Shown: positions 35,887 to 45,841 of the stretch, in pieces | Position numbering within the stretch: the stretch's first letter is position 1 | Layout of the letters: the number at the start of each line of letters is the position of its first letter | From: Flectobacillus longus | GTDB taxonomy: Bacteria > Bacteroidota > Bacteroidia > Cytophagales > Spirosomataceae | NCBI RefSeq assembly: GCF_030056705.1 | Contig: NZ_JASHIC010000021.1 | Location: 62,001-126,000 of the forward strand | Length of the DNA: 64,000 nt | Direction of reading: 5' to 3' | Notes under the pieces: model-generated | Database searches by the model: none | Told to the model about the DNA's origin: nothing | The model's input: only the letters and a program-made list of their open reading frames with translations | Made by a program: the position numbers and the translations under genes

Positions 35887-35951
35887 AAAACTACCTGCTT
35901 AAATTAAAAGTAGTTTTTGTGATGCTTTTTTTTCAATTCCTCTTATTTTTG
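35887..35951 (+). promoter_or_regulatory. rep promoter with inverted half-iteron operator
   Basis: AAAACTAC (35887-35894) and GTAGTTTT (35910-35917) are inverted iteron halves. The second overlaps a TTTG -33 box (35916-35919), and TATTTTTG (35944-35951) is an exact TAnnTTTG -7 box. Inverted half-iterons at the rep promoter are how Rep_3 initiators repress themselves as dimers. Confidence 0.7.
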
Positions 35952-36074
35952 TACAATAAAGGACAGAAACCGAAGTCTGTGACAATTTTTTGATTAAGGG
36001 TCTTAATAAAAAATTAAGTATTTCATTCTAAGCTGATTAGTATAAATACCGGTTTTCCTAATGTCATAGAAGAT

Positions 36075-37499
36075 ATGAAGACAGAGAAAAGAGAGCAAGC
36101 TTTGGACAGCGTAACCAAAGACCCTTATCGGATTGTCAAGGGCAATCCTCTAATAGAAGCGCGTTTTGAGTTGACTCCAACTCAAATGAAGCTTTTTATT
36201 TATATGTTGTCGTTATTGGACATAAGTAAAGAGAGCTTTGTCCCACTGACGATAACAGTAAAAGATTTTCAGAAGTTTACAGGCGTAGAAGGAGGAAGTT
36301 TGTATTCGCACCTGCAACAAGAGATGAAGAAGATGATTGACAAAAAGGTTTATTATAAAGACGATCGCATAGAATTAGATTCGCACCTGATTAGTGGTTA
36401 TGTTTATTTTAAAAAAGAGGGCTATTTTGTTCTGGAATTTCCTAACCTATTGAAACCTTTTTTATTACAACTCAAAGAAAACTTCACAGTACTAGATATT
36501 CGAAATATTTTACGATTAGATAGCTCGTACGCCATGCGTTTTTATGAAATATGTAAAGAAAAAGAACGCATTGGTACATTTGAATTTGAAGTAGACAAAC
36601 TCAAAAGAATGTTCAACATTGAGCACAAGTACAAAAACTATTTTGATTTTAAAATGAAAGTAGTCGTACAAGCGCAAAATGAATTGATGAAAAATTCGGA
36701 ATTATATTTTGAGTTTACCGAAATCAAACAAGGGAAAAAAGTCGTCAAATTAAGGTTTGTTGTAAAGAAAAATAAACTGGAGGAAGTAGAAGACCCACTA
36801 GTTGATCAAATATCTGCGAGTTTTAAAGAAGCTACTCAAAATCCCTTGCCATTAATTACCCAGTCGATAGAAATACAAGCCAACGAGACACTCAATTTGA
36901 TATATGATCAAATAAAAGATTTTGGAATTACACAACATACTATTAAAGATTGGCTTGACGAAATATCGGTTGAGCAAATACAATTAGCGATTGACTATCT
37001 GAAAAAAGAGCTCATTACTGGTCGAAACATCAAAAATATAGGAGGATATTTGACTACGATGGTAAAAAGTTCAGATCTGATGCAAGCACAGCAACAGGAA
37101 GTAAAAAAGAAAGAAGAAGCCAAGCGAATACAAGCTACAAAGAAAGCAGAAGTTCAGAACAAAAATGAGCAACAATACCGAAAAGACAAATTATTAGAAG
37201 AATACACCAATGCTAAGCGTCATGAAGCCAATATGATACTGAACCAAAATCCTCAGTTATACTTGAATATTCTTGACAGAATGAGTGCAAATCTGCTAGG
37301 GTCAATGCAGTATGATAGCTATCTTCAATTTTGTAACGGACAAATATCAATAGATACCTTTTTAAAATATTTTAATCTGGGAACAGGCTTTTACGGAATT
37401 GTTATGAATATATTGGAAGCTGAGTTTCCTGTATTTGGTTATATCAAAGACGAGTATATTCCAAAGGCAAAAGAAATAGGCTTGAGATTGACCTACTAA
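36075..37499 (+). CDS. RepB/Rep_3 family plasmid replication initiator
   Basis: This 474-residue protein has two winged-helix domains of the initiator Rep_3 family (about 15-240): FELTPTQMKLFIYMLSLLD, then TVKDFQKFTGVEGG, the SSYAMRFYEICKEKERIGTFEFEVDKLKRMF block and a second wing. A lysine/glutamine-rich linker (about 335-375) and an extra C-terminal domain of unknown role follow. The protein is longer than many plasmid initiators. Thirteen iterons lie directly upstream and should be its binding sites. Partition genes point the other way across the origin. Confidence 0.94.
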   Translation: MKTEKREQALDSVTKDPYRIVKGNPLIEARFELTPTQMKLFIYMLSLLDISKESFVPLTITVKDFQKFTGVEGGSLYSHLQQEMKKMIDKKVYYKDDRIELDSHLISGYVYFKKEGYFVLEFPNLLKPFLLQLKENFTVLDIRNILRLDSSYAMRFYEICKEKERIGTFEFEVDKLKRMFNIEHKYKNYFDFKMKVVVQAQNELMKNSELYFEFTEIKQGKKVVKLRFVVKKNKLEEVEDPLVDQISASFKEATQNPLPLITQSIEIQANETLNLIYDQIKDFGITQHTIKDWLDEISVEQIQLAIDYLKKELITGRNIKNIGGYLTTMVKSSDLMQAQQQEVKKKEEAKRIQATKKAEVQNKNEQQYRKDKLLEEYTNAKRHEANMILNQNPQLYLNILDRMSANLLGSMQYDSYLQFCNGQISIDTFLKYFNLGTGFYGIVMNILEAEFPVFGYIKDEYIPKAKEIGLRLTY

Positions 37500-38016
37500 A
37501 ATCTTGATTTTTGGAGGGGCTTTGTAGTGTGGAAAGCTAAAATTACTACAAGGATTAAAAAAGGATACTATTCTCTCCCAAATAAACGTGTTTGTGTACC
37601 CGGTTATCATTGATTGCTCTCTGCATTGGATGAGTCTGTAAGTGTATGTTAGATGAGTTGGTGAACTACCCGTGGCAAATACTTGGTAGAAGAAAAAACA
37701 TTTACTTTACAATCAACTAAAGGCAAAAAACAACTCCATCTTCTAGCTCGATCATTTAAGGCTAGAAAGAGAAAAATCCCAAAGAACATTTCTATTGCTT
37801 GGGCTCAAGTACAATAACCTAATTTTGAGAATATTAACTGTCTTTAGGGATAGTAAGGGATATAAAAAAAACAATCACTTCTGTATTTATTAACCTCATT
37901 ACCTGTAGAATCAGCTAGTGAAGCTTAGGAAATATGTCATAGATCAATCATTTGCCCACAGAATAGCAAATATGAGTCATCCCGAATTTTGGTATTTGGC
38001 TTATTTCCAATTGTTG
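37500..38016. other. Gene-poor stretch downstream of rep
   Basis: I see no supported gene. A frame of about 49 codons without a start (near 37668-37817, containing KTFTLQSTKGKKQLHLLARS) could be a worn-down coding remnant, but I cannot assign it. Confidence 0.4.
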
Positions 38017-38060
38017 ATCAAAAAAGCGGTCGAAAAACTAATTTCGACCGCTTTTTTGAT
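38017..38060. terminator. Very long perfect hairpin, possible bidirectional terminator
   Basis: A 19-bp perfect stem with core GCGGTCGAAA / TTTCGACCGC is flanked by A6 and T6; the loop is AACTAA. It works in either direction but has no gene ending close by on the plus strand. Confidence 0.7.
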
Positions 38061-38077
38061 ACAAGATTTCACTTTAA

Positions 38078-38093
38078 ACGCAAAGCATTGCGT
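38078..38093. repeat. REP-like short palindrome
   Basis: ACGCAAAGCATTGCGT followed by CTCTAC resembles the GAGACGC...GCGTCTC type of dispersed palindromic repeats seen in several bacterial phyla. Only one copy was seen in this window. Confidence 0.35.
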
Positions 38094-38188
38094 CTCTACT
38101 AGTAAAATTCGTATTAATAATAATCACTCATGCGCTCAATCACTAAATTAGGAATGACTCATGTTTGCTCTTACCATTTTAAGTAAAC

Positions 38189-39526
38189 TTATTTTACAAC
38201 ACTTGGATACAAGACGCCATCTAGGTTATTCATAGATAAACCCAATAATTTTGCCACGATTGGAGCAATGTCTTCAAGTCCCATCGTTGGAATTACCACA
38301 TCGGATTTTATATCAGCACCATAAGCGATAAATCCTGTTTCTATTTCTTTGAAATTAGGGAAATAGCCATGTGTTCCACCTTTGGCTGGTTTTAGGAATG
38401 GTTCTTCAAAAGAATCCGAAAATGAAAACCCTTGTTTGGCAGTCAGAGCAAGTGCTGCCTCTGGGTCAGCACCAATGGCTTGATAATCTTCTGGTTTTAC
38501 AATATCAAATAGCTTTTTTGTACTAGCTGGCAAATCATTCAAAATTTGTTGAACCTGCTTGAGCGTTTGCTGGTCTTTTTTATCTTTCAAATACAAAAAT
38601 GCCATACCGCCTTGTGGATGGAAAGTCGCTTTCCAATTACCTCTATCTTTTTTCTTTTCCATCAAACCTGCTTTTACGAGCCATGTATTTGGCGAAAGTT
38701 GCGCATGAATATCCACAAATCCATGATCACCAACAATCAAAAACGTAGTACTATCTTTGATACCTGCGCGTTCGGCCGCTTCCATGATTTTACCTACGGC
38801 ACGGTCTGCACCTGCAATGGCTCTTTCAACGCTTGGACCATTGCGACCTTCTTTGTGTTCAAAATGATCTAAATTGAAAATATGTACGGTTGTCAAATTT
38901 GGTTTGTATTTTTCCAATACATAAGCAGCCATACGAGCAATATTTTCGTCCATCGTCAGATAATCACTATCCATTGCTTTAGCGGTCAATTTACCCGTTG
39001 CTTCACGTTCAATTTCTTCAAACAAACCTTGTGGTTTGGCAAATTTGCGCATTTGAATCAATGGATCTGCCACATTCTTTTCGATTTCTGTTTCTGGAAT
39101 ATTATAGTCTACAGTTTGTGTTCCAACTGTCACTGGCCAGTGAATAGAAGCCGTTTTTAGACCTTTTTTGTGAGCAGCATCCCAGATAGTTTCTGCTTTA
39201 ATCAAATTGTTTTCCCAGTTCCAACGTCCTGTTTGTCCAGTCGGCTCAAATGGAGTATTATGAAAAATTTTGTGTTTGTTTGGCAAAACTCCTGTCACAA
39301 TGGTGGTATGTGAGGGATAAGTAACTGTAGGAAATACGCCTCTTACACCGTCTGAAGAAGCACCATTTTGAGCCATTTCATGAAGGTTTGGCGTAGGCCA
39401 TTGTGCTTGTCTATAAAAATCAGGGCGAAAGCCATCGAGACTAATAACGACTACATATTTAGATTTTTGTGCGAATGTTATTGACACTGACGTAAGCAAT
39501 AACATAAGGAAAATAGCTTTTTTCAT
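38189..39526 (-). CDS. Ectonucleotide pyrophosphatase/phosphodiesterase (NPP-type)
   Basis: This 445-residue exported enzyme of the alkaline phosphatase superfamily has a signal peptide ending FAQ20. Metal ligand D31 is in SLDGFRP, the catalytic threonine T69 is in FPTVTYPSHTT, and N90 lies 21 residues further on, the same spacing as in autotaxin/NPP enzymes. Later metal ligands are visible in FNLDHFEHKEG and VGDHGFVD. It hydrolyses phosphodiesters or nucleotide pyrophosphates in the periplasm. An Oar-like TonB receptor gene lies 79 bp upstream on the same strand, but a terminator separates them, so coupling is only suggested. Confidence 0.92.
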   Translation of the reverse strand: MKKAIFLMLLLTSVSITFAQKSKYVVVISLDGFRPDFYRQAQWPTPNLHEMAQNGASSDGVRGVFPTVTYPSHTTIVTGVLPNKHKIFHNTPFEPTGQTGRWNWENNLIKAETIWDAAHKKGLKTASIHWPVTVGTQTVDYNIPETEIEKNVADPLIQMRKFAKPQGLFEEIEREATGKLTAKAMDSDYLTMDENIARMAAYVLEKYKPNLTTVHIFNLDHFEHKEGRNGPSVERAIAGADRAVGKIMEAAERAGIKDSTTFLIVGDHGFVDIHAQLSPNTWLVKAGLMEKKKDRGNWKATFHPQGGMAFLYLKDKKDQQTLKQVQQILNDLPASTKKLFDIVKPEDYQAIGADPEAALALTAKQGFSFSDSFEEPFLKPAKGGTHGYFPNFKEIETGFIAYGADIKSDVVIPTMGLEDIAPIVAKLLGLSMNNLDGVLYPSVVK

Positions 39527-39552
39527 TTTAGAGAATGTAAAGGTAGGATTTG

Positions 39553-39590
39553 AAAAAAGGCGGTTAAAGTAACAATCTGCTTTAACCGCC
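39553..39590 (-). terminator. Terminator after the TonB-dependent receptor gene
   Basis: GGCGGTTAAAG (39559-39569) pairs perfectly with CTTTAACCGCC (39580-39590) and is followed by six Ts on the minus strand. Confidence 0.85.
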
Positions 39591-39605
39591 TACAAAAGTG
39601 ATATA

Positions 39606-42600
39606 TTAAAATGCGTATCTTAAACCAAGTTGAATACGCCAAGGAGTACCTCCTGCGGTAGATTGCTTGCGACCAGCGCCACTTTCAACAGTGTAGGTAT
39701 AGTTTTTGGTTGTTTGATCAAAACCAGTCATCGTTACCAAGTTGATATTACCATGGTTATAGCTTACACCTTGTGTTTTGTCCAAAAGATTCATAAAGTT
39801 GAAGCAGTCAGCAGATACCGAAAGAGTTCTACTAAGAATTTTTATATCTTTTGTTAAACGTAAATCAACTGTGTAATAGAATGGGTTGACACCGCCGTTA
39901 CGCTCTGCAACCTTACCAATATTCTGTCTGATGTAATTTTTGACACTTTCTGTAACTTCTGGGTTATCCAACAATCCTTGAATCCCTTTTCTTATTGGTT
40001 CTGGAACACTTGGGTTATTTGGGTCAAAAACAAAAGCTAAATCGTTTGTTAATACAAAGTCTCCATTTAAGCTTTTATTTCCTCCTACCATAAACGAATA
40101 GCGTGTGCCACCGACACCGTTTAGAATAGCACCTAATTGAAATCCTTTTACGCTTGGAGTAGCCGCTGAAATAACTAATTTGTCTGAGAATTGGTCATCA
40201 GAATATGAAACTGTCTGATCACGAGGGTCGTCTACCACTGGTCTGAATGTAGATGTATTGGCTACACAACAGTTGAAAGAGGTATTATCTTTGGTGTCAT
40301 TTTTGGTATAACTTACTGATAAATACCCATCTTGTCCGATTTTCATACTCGCATCTAACACAATGGCGTATTGGTCTAACACACCTGTAGACTCTAGTTC
40401 TAGCACGCGACCAAGGTTTTTATCTTTTCTACCTTGTGTCCAGTCTGTTGAGCCATTGGCAGGAATAGTGTTAGCAGGAACATAAACACCACGATTTGCC
40501 TCATTACTTAATCTAAAATAAGGTTCGTCAACGATGTTTCTGTCATAGTACACATAATTGTTGACTGTTTTTGACCAAAGTAAATTGACACCAGCTCTGA
40601 ATCTTTCGTTGAAAAATCTGTTGTACGAAAGGTTTACTTTATAAATAGAAGGAACTTGAAAATCTTTGCTTACAGCATTGATGGTAGACACATAACTTGC
40701 TCCTGCTGGAATACCAGGCGTAGTAGAAGGGTTGTTACGATACGAAACAAAATCAGGGGAAGGAACACCAGCACCAGAAATGTCAATCGAACCAACCATT
40801 GTACCACTATTCTGAATATTATTCAACTGCAAGTATGAAACTGGCTGTGCTGAGAATATCCCACCACCTAATTTAACAATATCTTTTTGGCGACCTTTTA
40901 CATCCCAAGTCAACTGAAAACGTGGTTGGATATTGTTATAATCTGCTAAAGTATTGTTTGTTTTGATCCCTAAACTTGTTTCAGTTTTAGGATTAGCATC
41001 ACCTTGACGGAAGAAAATAGTAGCATCATAACGTAAGCCAAACATAGCACTCACGTTTGGAGTTGGGTTAAAATCTACTTGAGCGAATAGCGCTAAATCA
41101 AGTAAAGATTGCTTAACGGCTGGATTAACCAAGGGAACTTCTCTAGCATAACGACTTGGTTTTTGGTCAATAAAATCTTGCAAGCTATTGAAGAAAAAGC
41201 GACCGTTCATTTCGTTGACAATCGTTGAGTTCAAAAAGGTCAACATGTTGTCAGTACCAAATTTGTAGTTAAAGGCTCCTTTGCGTAAATACGTTGTATT
41301 GGCTAATTGGATAGTTTTATCTCTGGTAGTTTCAGTACCAAAACGTTGCCCACCAAACTGTACAGTTCTGGTTTGTGTAGCACTTGGGTTTGTTGCTGTA
41401 GGTATTACTGAACGAACGGTAATGATGGCTCTAGGAATATTGGCGCTTGGCAAATCATCATTGACAATATAGTCACGTGCAACAGTTTGATACTGTACTT
41501 TCAATTCGTTGGTTACGTCTGGACTTAGTGACGAACGTAGTGAAACTAATGTGCTATTTTCTAGAGACTTAAAGCCAATCCAACTTTCAAGTAAATTGAT
41601 ATTTGAGTTGTCAGAAGTAGAATTTGGGCTCAACCATGTAGTAAGGTTATTGCGAAATGTAAGTTTGTTTTTGTCGTTAATCTGCCAATCTAATCGAGCA
41701 AAAAGTGCATTAGCTTCAGTTTGTCTTGAAAAATCCCCATATTGTTGGGTGTTTTTCATACCATATTTTGCCCTTGCTACTTCAATCAACTTATCCAGAT
41801 TTTCTTTAGTTATACCAAAGTTTTGTTCTTGTGTTTGGTCATAAACTGGCGCAATCTGATAAGGAATCGTTTCTGTCTGGCGGTCATAAGCGACGAAGTA
41901 GTGAAGTTTATCTTTTACGATAGCTCCCCCCAATGAAAAACCATATTGCTTTTGGTCAAAAACTGTAGTGCGAGGTGTTCCATTGATATTGTATTCACTT
42001 GCCAAAGGGAAAAGCTTATTGCCTACAAAGGTTGCTTGATTAGCACGTTGAAAAAAGAATGCCGAACCTTCAGTTTTATTAGTACCATTTTTGGTAACAG
42101 CATTTACCGAACCACCACCTTGACGACCTTGCGTTACATCATAATTGTTGGTAGATACCTGATATTCACGAATGGCTTCTTGAGAGATTGTATATGGACC
42201 ATTACCAACTGCTCCATTGGTGTACATACTACGAGCATTTACGCCATCCATGGTTACGTTTGTCGAAGAGCTGCGCTGACCGCCAAAACTACCATTTTTA
42301 CCTTGTAGTGGCGACAACGCCGTTAATGCTGTAAAGTTACGTCCTTCCATAGGTAACTGCTTCATCTGGAGAGATGTCACAGCGATAGCTGCACCAGCAC
42401 GTTCGGTTTCTTTATTGACAAAGTTGGCACTTACTACCACCTCTTTTAGTTCGGTATTACTTTGTTTGAGTTGTGCATTTACTCTTAATTTGTCACCTTG
42501 ATTCAAAGCATAGTCTGTGAATTTTGTAGTTTGATACCCTACAAATGAAATGGTAACCGAATACGGCTTACCCAAAGGCAATTGTTGTAGTTGATACTCA

Positions 42601-42830
42601 CCTTGTGCATTGGTGACAGTCCCCGTCTGAAAGCCTGTGGATTCGTTGCGAACCTTCACTGAAACACCTGACATAATTTCGCCACTTTCATCGGTGATTT
42701 TTCCTAAAATGGTAGCATCCGTACCTTGTGAAAATGAATTAAATGAGATAAACAGTACAGAAAAAATAAGGAAAGTCTGAAGCTGTTTTACACGGTTTGA
42801 GAATTTTTTTAAAATAGTAAACGTGAGCAT
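39606..42830 (-). CDS. Oar-like TonB-dependent receptor with CarboxypepD_reg domain
   Basis: I chose the ATG at 42830 (MLTFTILKKF); the frame is open to 42860 but those ten residues precede a good signal peptide only awkwardly. A signal peptide ending NSFSQG, a CarboxypepD_reg domain (about 45-130, GKITDESGEIMSGVSVKVRN), a plug (about 135-260, LPMEGRNFTALTALSPL) and a large barrel ending in the aromatic RYAF are seen. Unlike SusC it lacks an STN domain and has no SusD partner. Oar-type receptors import large or unusual substrates; the substrate here is unknown. The NPP enzyme encoded next could act on the same ligand. Confidence 0.9.
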   Translation of the reverse strand: MLTFTILKKFSNRVKQLQTFLIFSVLFISFNSFSQGTDATILGKITDESGEIMSGVSVKVRNESTGFQTGTVTNAQGEYQLQQLPLGKPYSVTISFVGYQTTKFTDYALNQGDKLRVNAQLKQSNTELKEVVVSANFVNKETERAGAAIAVTSLQMKQLPMEGRNFTALTALSPLQGKNGSFGGQRSSSTNVTMDGVNARSMYTNGAVGNGPYTISQEAIREYQVSTNNYDVTQGRQGGGSVNAVTKNGTNKTEGSAFFFQRANQATFVGNKLFPLASEYNINGTPRTTVFDQKQYGFSLGGAIVKDKLHYFVAYDRQTETIPYQIAPVYDQTQEQNFGITKENLDKLIEVARAKYGMKNTQQYGDFSRQTEANALFARLDWQINDKNKLTFRNNLTTWLSPNSTSDNSNINLLESWIGFKSLENSTLVSLRSSLSPDVTNELKVQYQTVARDYIVNDDLPSANIPRAIITVRSVIPTATNPSATQTRTVQFGGQRFGTETTRDKTIQLANTTYLRKGAFNYKFGTDNMLTFLNSTIVNEMNGRFFFNSLQDFIDQKPSRYAREVPLVNPAVKQSLLDLALFAQVDFNPTPNVSAMFGLRYDATIFFRQGDANPKTETSLGIKTNNTLADYNNIQPRFQLTWDVKGRQKDIVKLGGGIFSAQPVSYLQLNNIQNSGTMVGSIDISGAGVPSPDFVSYRNNPSTTPGIPAGASYVSTINAVSKDFQVPSIYKVNLSYNRFFNERFRAGVNLLWSKTVNNYVYYDRNIVDEPYFRLSNEANRGVYVPANTIPANGSTDWTQGRKDKNLGRVLELESTGVLDQYAIVLDASMKIGQDGYLSVSYTKNDTKDNTSFNCCVANTSTFRPVVDDPRDQTVSYSDDQFSDKLVISAATPSVKGFQLGAILNGVGGTRYSFMVGGNKSLNGDFVLTNDLAFVFDPNNPSVPEPIRKGIQGLLDNPEVTESVKNYIRQNIGKVAERNGGVNPFYYTVDLRLTKDIKILSRTLSVSADCFNFMNLLDKTQGVSYNHGNINLVTMTGFDQTTKNYTYTVESGAGRKQSTAGGTPWRIQLGLRYAF

Positions 42831-43017
42831 AAACGCGTATGGGTTTTGTTGAGGCCACAAAAGTATGACGACATTTTATGCTCTTTATACACTTTCTCTA
42901 ATATGAACAAATTTTCATTTTGGGGTAATCTCAGTTTTAAATACTCTAATTTTTAGCTACTTTCTAGGTATGATTTGATATTGTTCTGATAAAATGTTTT
43001 TAATGATTCGTAATAAA

Positions 43018-43045
43018 ATAAAAAATCCCCACCGAAGTGAGGATT
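43018..43045 (-). terminator. Terminator after the FUSC gene
   Basis: On the minus strand AATCCTCAC-TTCG-GTGGGGATT forms a stem with a very stable UUCG loop and is followed by TTTTTTA. The remainder of 42861-43152 contains no gene. Confidence 0.85.
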
Positions 43046-43152
43046 CCTATAACAGCGTTAGATATGTTCTGACACCAATCAAATTTCAATAAGTAATAGG
43101 TCATCAAACATATTTACGCAGTACGTTTTACAAAATCTATGCCGTTACGACT

Positions 43153-45327
43153 CTACAATTTAATTTTTATTGTAATCTTCAAAATATCTAAGGCTGCTTT
43201 TTGAAGATTGATATACTGTTCAGGAATAAGCAATACCGTTTCTTCGTCGTCACGAACGAGATTTTTGAGCTGAATTAATTGTACTTCTGCCAAATCAATC
43301 TCTTCGCCATTAAGGGCTTTTATGGCTAATGATAATATTTTTTCGGTATTATCTCCTACCATTTTTAGGTTATGAAAATCTGGTATTTGGTCAAAATGCT
43401 CTTTGACGTAAAGTCCTAAAGTAGCAGTATAAGAAGCAAAAAGGTGATTCAGTACCGAAAACTTATGAACTTCTTTGATACTCGTTTGCTTACTTTTAGG
43501 TTCAGAAAACATCCTTTGAAAAGCCGATGCTAAGTTAGCTGTTTTGACATAAACATCTTTTCGAGCCAGCTTATAAGGCAAATAATGAAACTCATTACCC
43601 AGATACAAGCCTCTTACCTGTCTAAAGTATTCTAAATTAGCTTCCAGCATTTCGACTAATACCTTTTGAAGCTTTTCTTTTTCCCAAGTCGGAAATAGAA
43701 AATAACTCGCAATAAAGGATATGCCACCACCAATAAAGGTATCCATGACTCTTTCTTCGAGTATCGAGATATTCCCCATTCCTAAGAAATTATAGAGAAT
43801 GAGTATAAATGGAGTCATAAACAATACACTTACAACATAATTTTTTCGTTGAAAGCTGTACGCCCCAAGCATACAAACTAGCAAAATAGCAAATAATACA
43901 TTTTTGTTATGCTGATATGAAAGAATCAACAAACCAAAAATAGCACCTACAATTGTACCAATTAAGCGATGATAATTGCGCTCTTTGGTAAGACTAAATG
44001 CAGGCTTCATAATTACCATAATCGTAAGCAAAATCCAATTGCTGTGCAAAAACTCAAAGGATTGTGCAATGATAAAGCCAACCAACATCACTAATGCAAC
44101 CCGTAACGAGTGTCTGAAAATTTCGGAATCAAAGGTTAGGTTTTCTCTAAAAATCTTAGGTTCAAATTCTTGGTGAGAAATAAATTGGTCGGTTGCTAAA
44201 TCACTAGAATTGAGAGTCTTTTTCTTTCTGTTTTTAAAATTTCCTACAATCTTTTTTAATCTCGCAAAGATATTCTTGATGTTGACTTCGATATTTTTCA
44301 AAGCGCCAATACTCAGCGCTGTAAACCCGTGCTCTTCGGCGTGTTCCTCCAAATCAAGAACGGCAATATGTAATTCTTGAAGTTTTCTAGGAATAATTGG
44401 CGAAAGATGTGGCGTTGTGCCCATTTTGAGATCATACCCTATCTTTTCTAGTTCATCTGCCAAAAGCGTTAGAATATCTTCATACTTTTTAAGAATACCA
44501 ACGCTATCAAACTGTTTGTGAAGATGCTGATAGTTATAAAAAGTTGACATGATTTGTTCAAACAAATCAATAATATCCACGAAAACTACAACCAAAAAAC
44601 GACCTTCTTGTGTCGACTCTCGAACTATCTCTCGAGTTTTAAAAAGCATCTCTCTGGTAGCATCTTGCTTTTCATTTACACTTATTTGTGTTTCTATGAG
44701 CTTTTTATAATTCTCGTCATAATCTACCCCTTCATGATAAAAAGCCGCCTTAATTTTCATGAACTTAGCTACTTCCACAATCGAATCTCCTAAAGATTGT
44801 TGTGCAATGCGATAGGGCATTATGGTGTACAAAGACAAACTAAGCCCTGTGTACCAAAGCCCTCCCATCAGAATATAAACGGGGTGCATCATAATTTCAT
44901 GAAGCGGACGAATGTCTCCAATGCTTAAGGTCATAACCAATAGTGCCGCCGTACCAATAGCAGCTGCACGAAGACCATACACATAAAACATAGAGAACAA
45001 AAAGCTAAATCCTGTAATCATTAATCCCAGAATAGGGATAGAAAGATTGGCAAATCCGACCAATAAGGCTACTAACGAAACAATACCTGTTGTAGTCAGC
45101 ATAGCATTGCGTCGGTGAACAATAGGTCCAGGTGAATCCACTACGCTGGCACACAAGGCACCCAATGAAATCGTCATGCCGATATTGATTTTGTCAAATT
45201 CGAGCATGAGCAGACTTGGAAATAAAACCCCAAAGGTGATACGAAGTCCATCTCCAAAATAGGAGCTTAAGACGAAATGCTTGATTTCGTTAGTAGGTCT
45301 TTGTGCACTATTGAGCATGTTATTCAA
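43153..45327 (-). CDS. FUSC-family inner-membrane protein (YccS/aromatic-acid exporter-like)
   Basis: This 724-residue membrane protein has two groups of hydrophobic helices (about 25-180 and 400-545) separated by a long charged cytoplasmic part (about 190-395) and followed by a C-terminal soluble region. This is the duplicated FUSC/YccS layout. The second group contains the SLRVALVMLVGFIIAQSF and KNYVVSVLFMTPFILILYN blocks. Relatives include the aromatic-acid exporter AaeB and fusaric-acid resistance proteins, but no partner AaeA-like gene is nearby, so substrate and direction are unknown. It is transcribed alone. Confidence 0.87.
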   Translation of the reverse strand: MNNMLNSAQRPTNEIKHFVLSSYFGDGLRITFGVLFPSLLMLEFDKINIGMTISLGALCASVVDSPGPIVHRRNAMLTTTGIVSLVALLVGFANLSIPILGLMITGFSFLFSMFYVYGLRAAAIGTAALLVMTLSIGDIRPLHEIMMHPVYILMGGLWYTGLSLSLYTIMPYRIAQQSLGDSIVEVAKFMKIKAAFYHEGVDYDENYKKLIETQISVNEKQDATREMLFKTREIVRESTQEGRFLVVVFVDIIDLFEQIMSTFYNYQHLHKQFDSVGILKKYEDILTLLADELEKIGYDLKMGTTPHLSPIIPRKLQELHIAVLDLEEHAEEHGFTALSIGALKNIEVNIKNIFARLKKIVGNFKNRKKKTLNSSDLATDQFISHQEFEPKIFRENLTFDSEIFRHSLRVALVMLVGFIIAQSFEFLHSNWILLTIMVIMKPAFSLTKERNYHRLIGTIVGAIFGLLILSYQHNKNVLFAILLVCMLGAYSFQRKNYVVSVLFMTPFILILYNFLGMGNISILEERVMDTFIGGGISFIASYFLFPTWEKEKLQKVLVEMLEANLEYFRQVRGLYLGNEFHYLPYKLARKDVYVKTANLASAFQRMFSEPKSKQTSIKEVHKFSVLNHLFASYTATLGLYVKEHFDQIPDFHNLKMVGDNTEKILSLAIKALNGEEIDLAEVQLIQLKNLVRDDEETVLLIPEQYINLQKAALDILKITIKIKL

Positions 45328-45402
45328 GATTAAGATTGCTTATTTGTACTAAATTCAGAGGTAGGTTTTAGGCTTTCTGAATATAGAACTATTTTACAAA
45401 GA

Positions 45403-45433
45403 AAAAGGGTATTTTGCTACAAAATACCCTTTT
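45403..45433 (-). terminator. Terminator after the kinase-receiver pair
   Basis: AAAAGGGTATTTT (45403-45415) and AAAATACCCTTTT (45421-45433) form a perfect 13-bp stem with Ts on the minus side. Confidence 0.85.
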
Positions 45434-45439
45434 CTTTAT

Positions 45440-45841
45440 TTAATCTTGGAATAACTTGATTTGTTTCAAATTGTCGAACGTTAAGGGCTTTGTGATGAAT
45501 CCGCTAACTTCTCCAAACCCTTTTGCCCGTTCTATATCGGCTGGATTGATAGACGAGCTAACGACATATATTGGAATATCTTTCTCAAATTTATTTTTGA
45601 TTTTAGAAAACTCTTCCAAAAACTCCCAACCATCCATCACGGGCATATTGATATCCAATAGTATCAAATCAGGAATCACACCGTCTCCTACAACTAATTC
45701 ATTGAAATAGTTGAAACCTGCCAATCCATTTTCGAAAATGGTCAAACTCTTACAAAAATTTTTGGAGACCAATAATTTTTTTACCCAAAATCCATAGATG
45801 TTGTCGTCATCTATGACACAAATAGTTTCTACAGGCTTCAT
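45440..45841 (-). CDS. Stand-alone response-regulator receiver
   Basis: The 133-residue protein is only a CheY-like receiver domain: acid cluster DDD (11-13), phosphoacceptor D63 in LLLDINMPVMDG, SS near position 97 and K119-P in ITKPL. It has no DNA-binding output domain. It overlaps the preceding kinase gene by one base (TAATG type), so it is surely its partner. Such receivers act by protein contacts or pass phosphate to an Hpt protein; one is encoded 8 kb away. Confidence 0.93.
   Translation of the reverse strand: MKPVETICVIDDDNIYGFWVKKLLVSKNFCKSLTIFENGLAGFNYFNELVVGDGVIPDLILLDINMPVMDGWEFLEEFSKIKNKFEKDIPIYVVSSSINPADIERAKGFGEVSGFITKPLTFDNLKQIKLFQD

Noticed and set aside
37918-38151. A 77-residue plus-strand protein
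   Set aside because: The frame runs through the 19-bp perfect hairpin and the REP-like palindrome and has no family-like composition.
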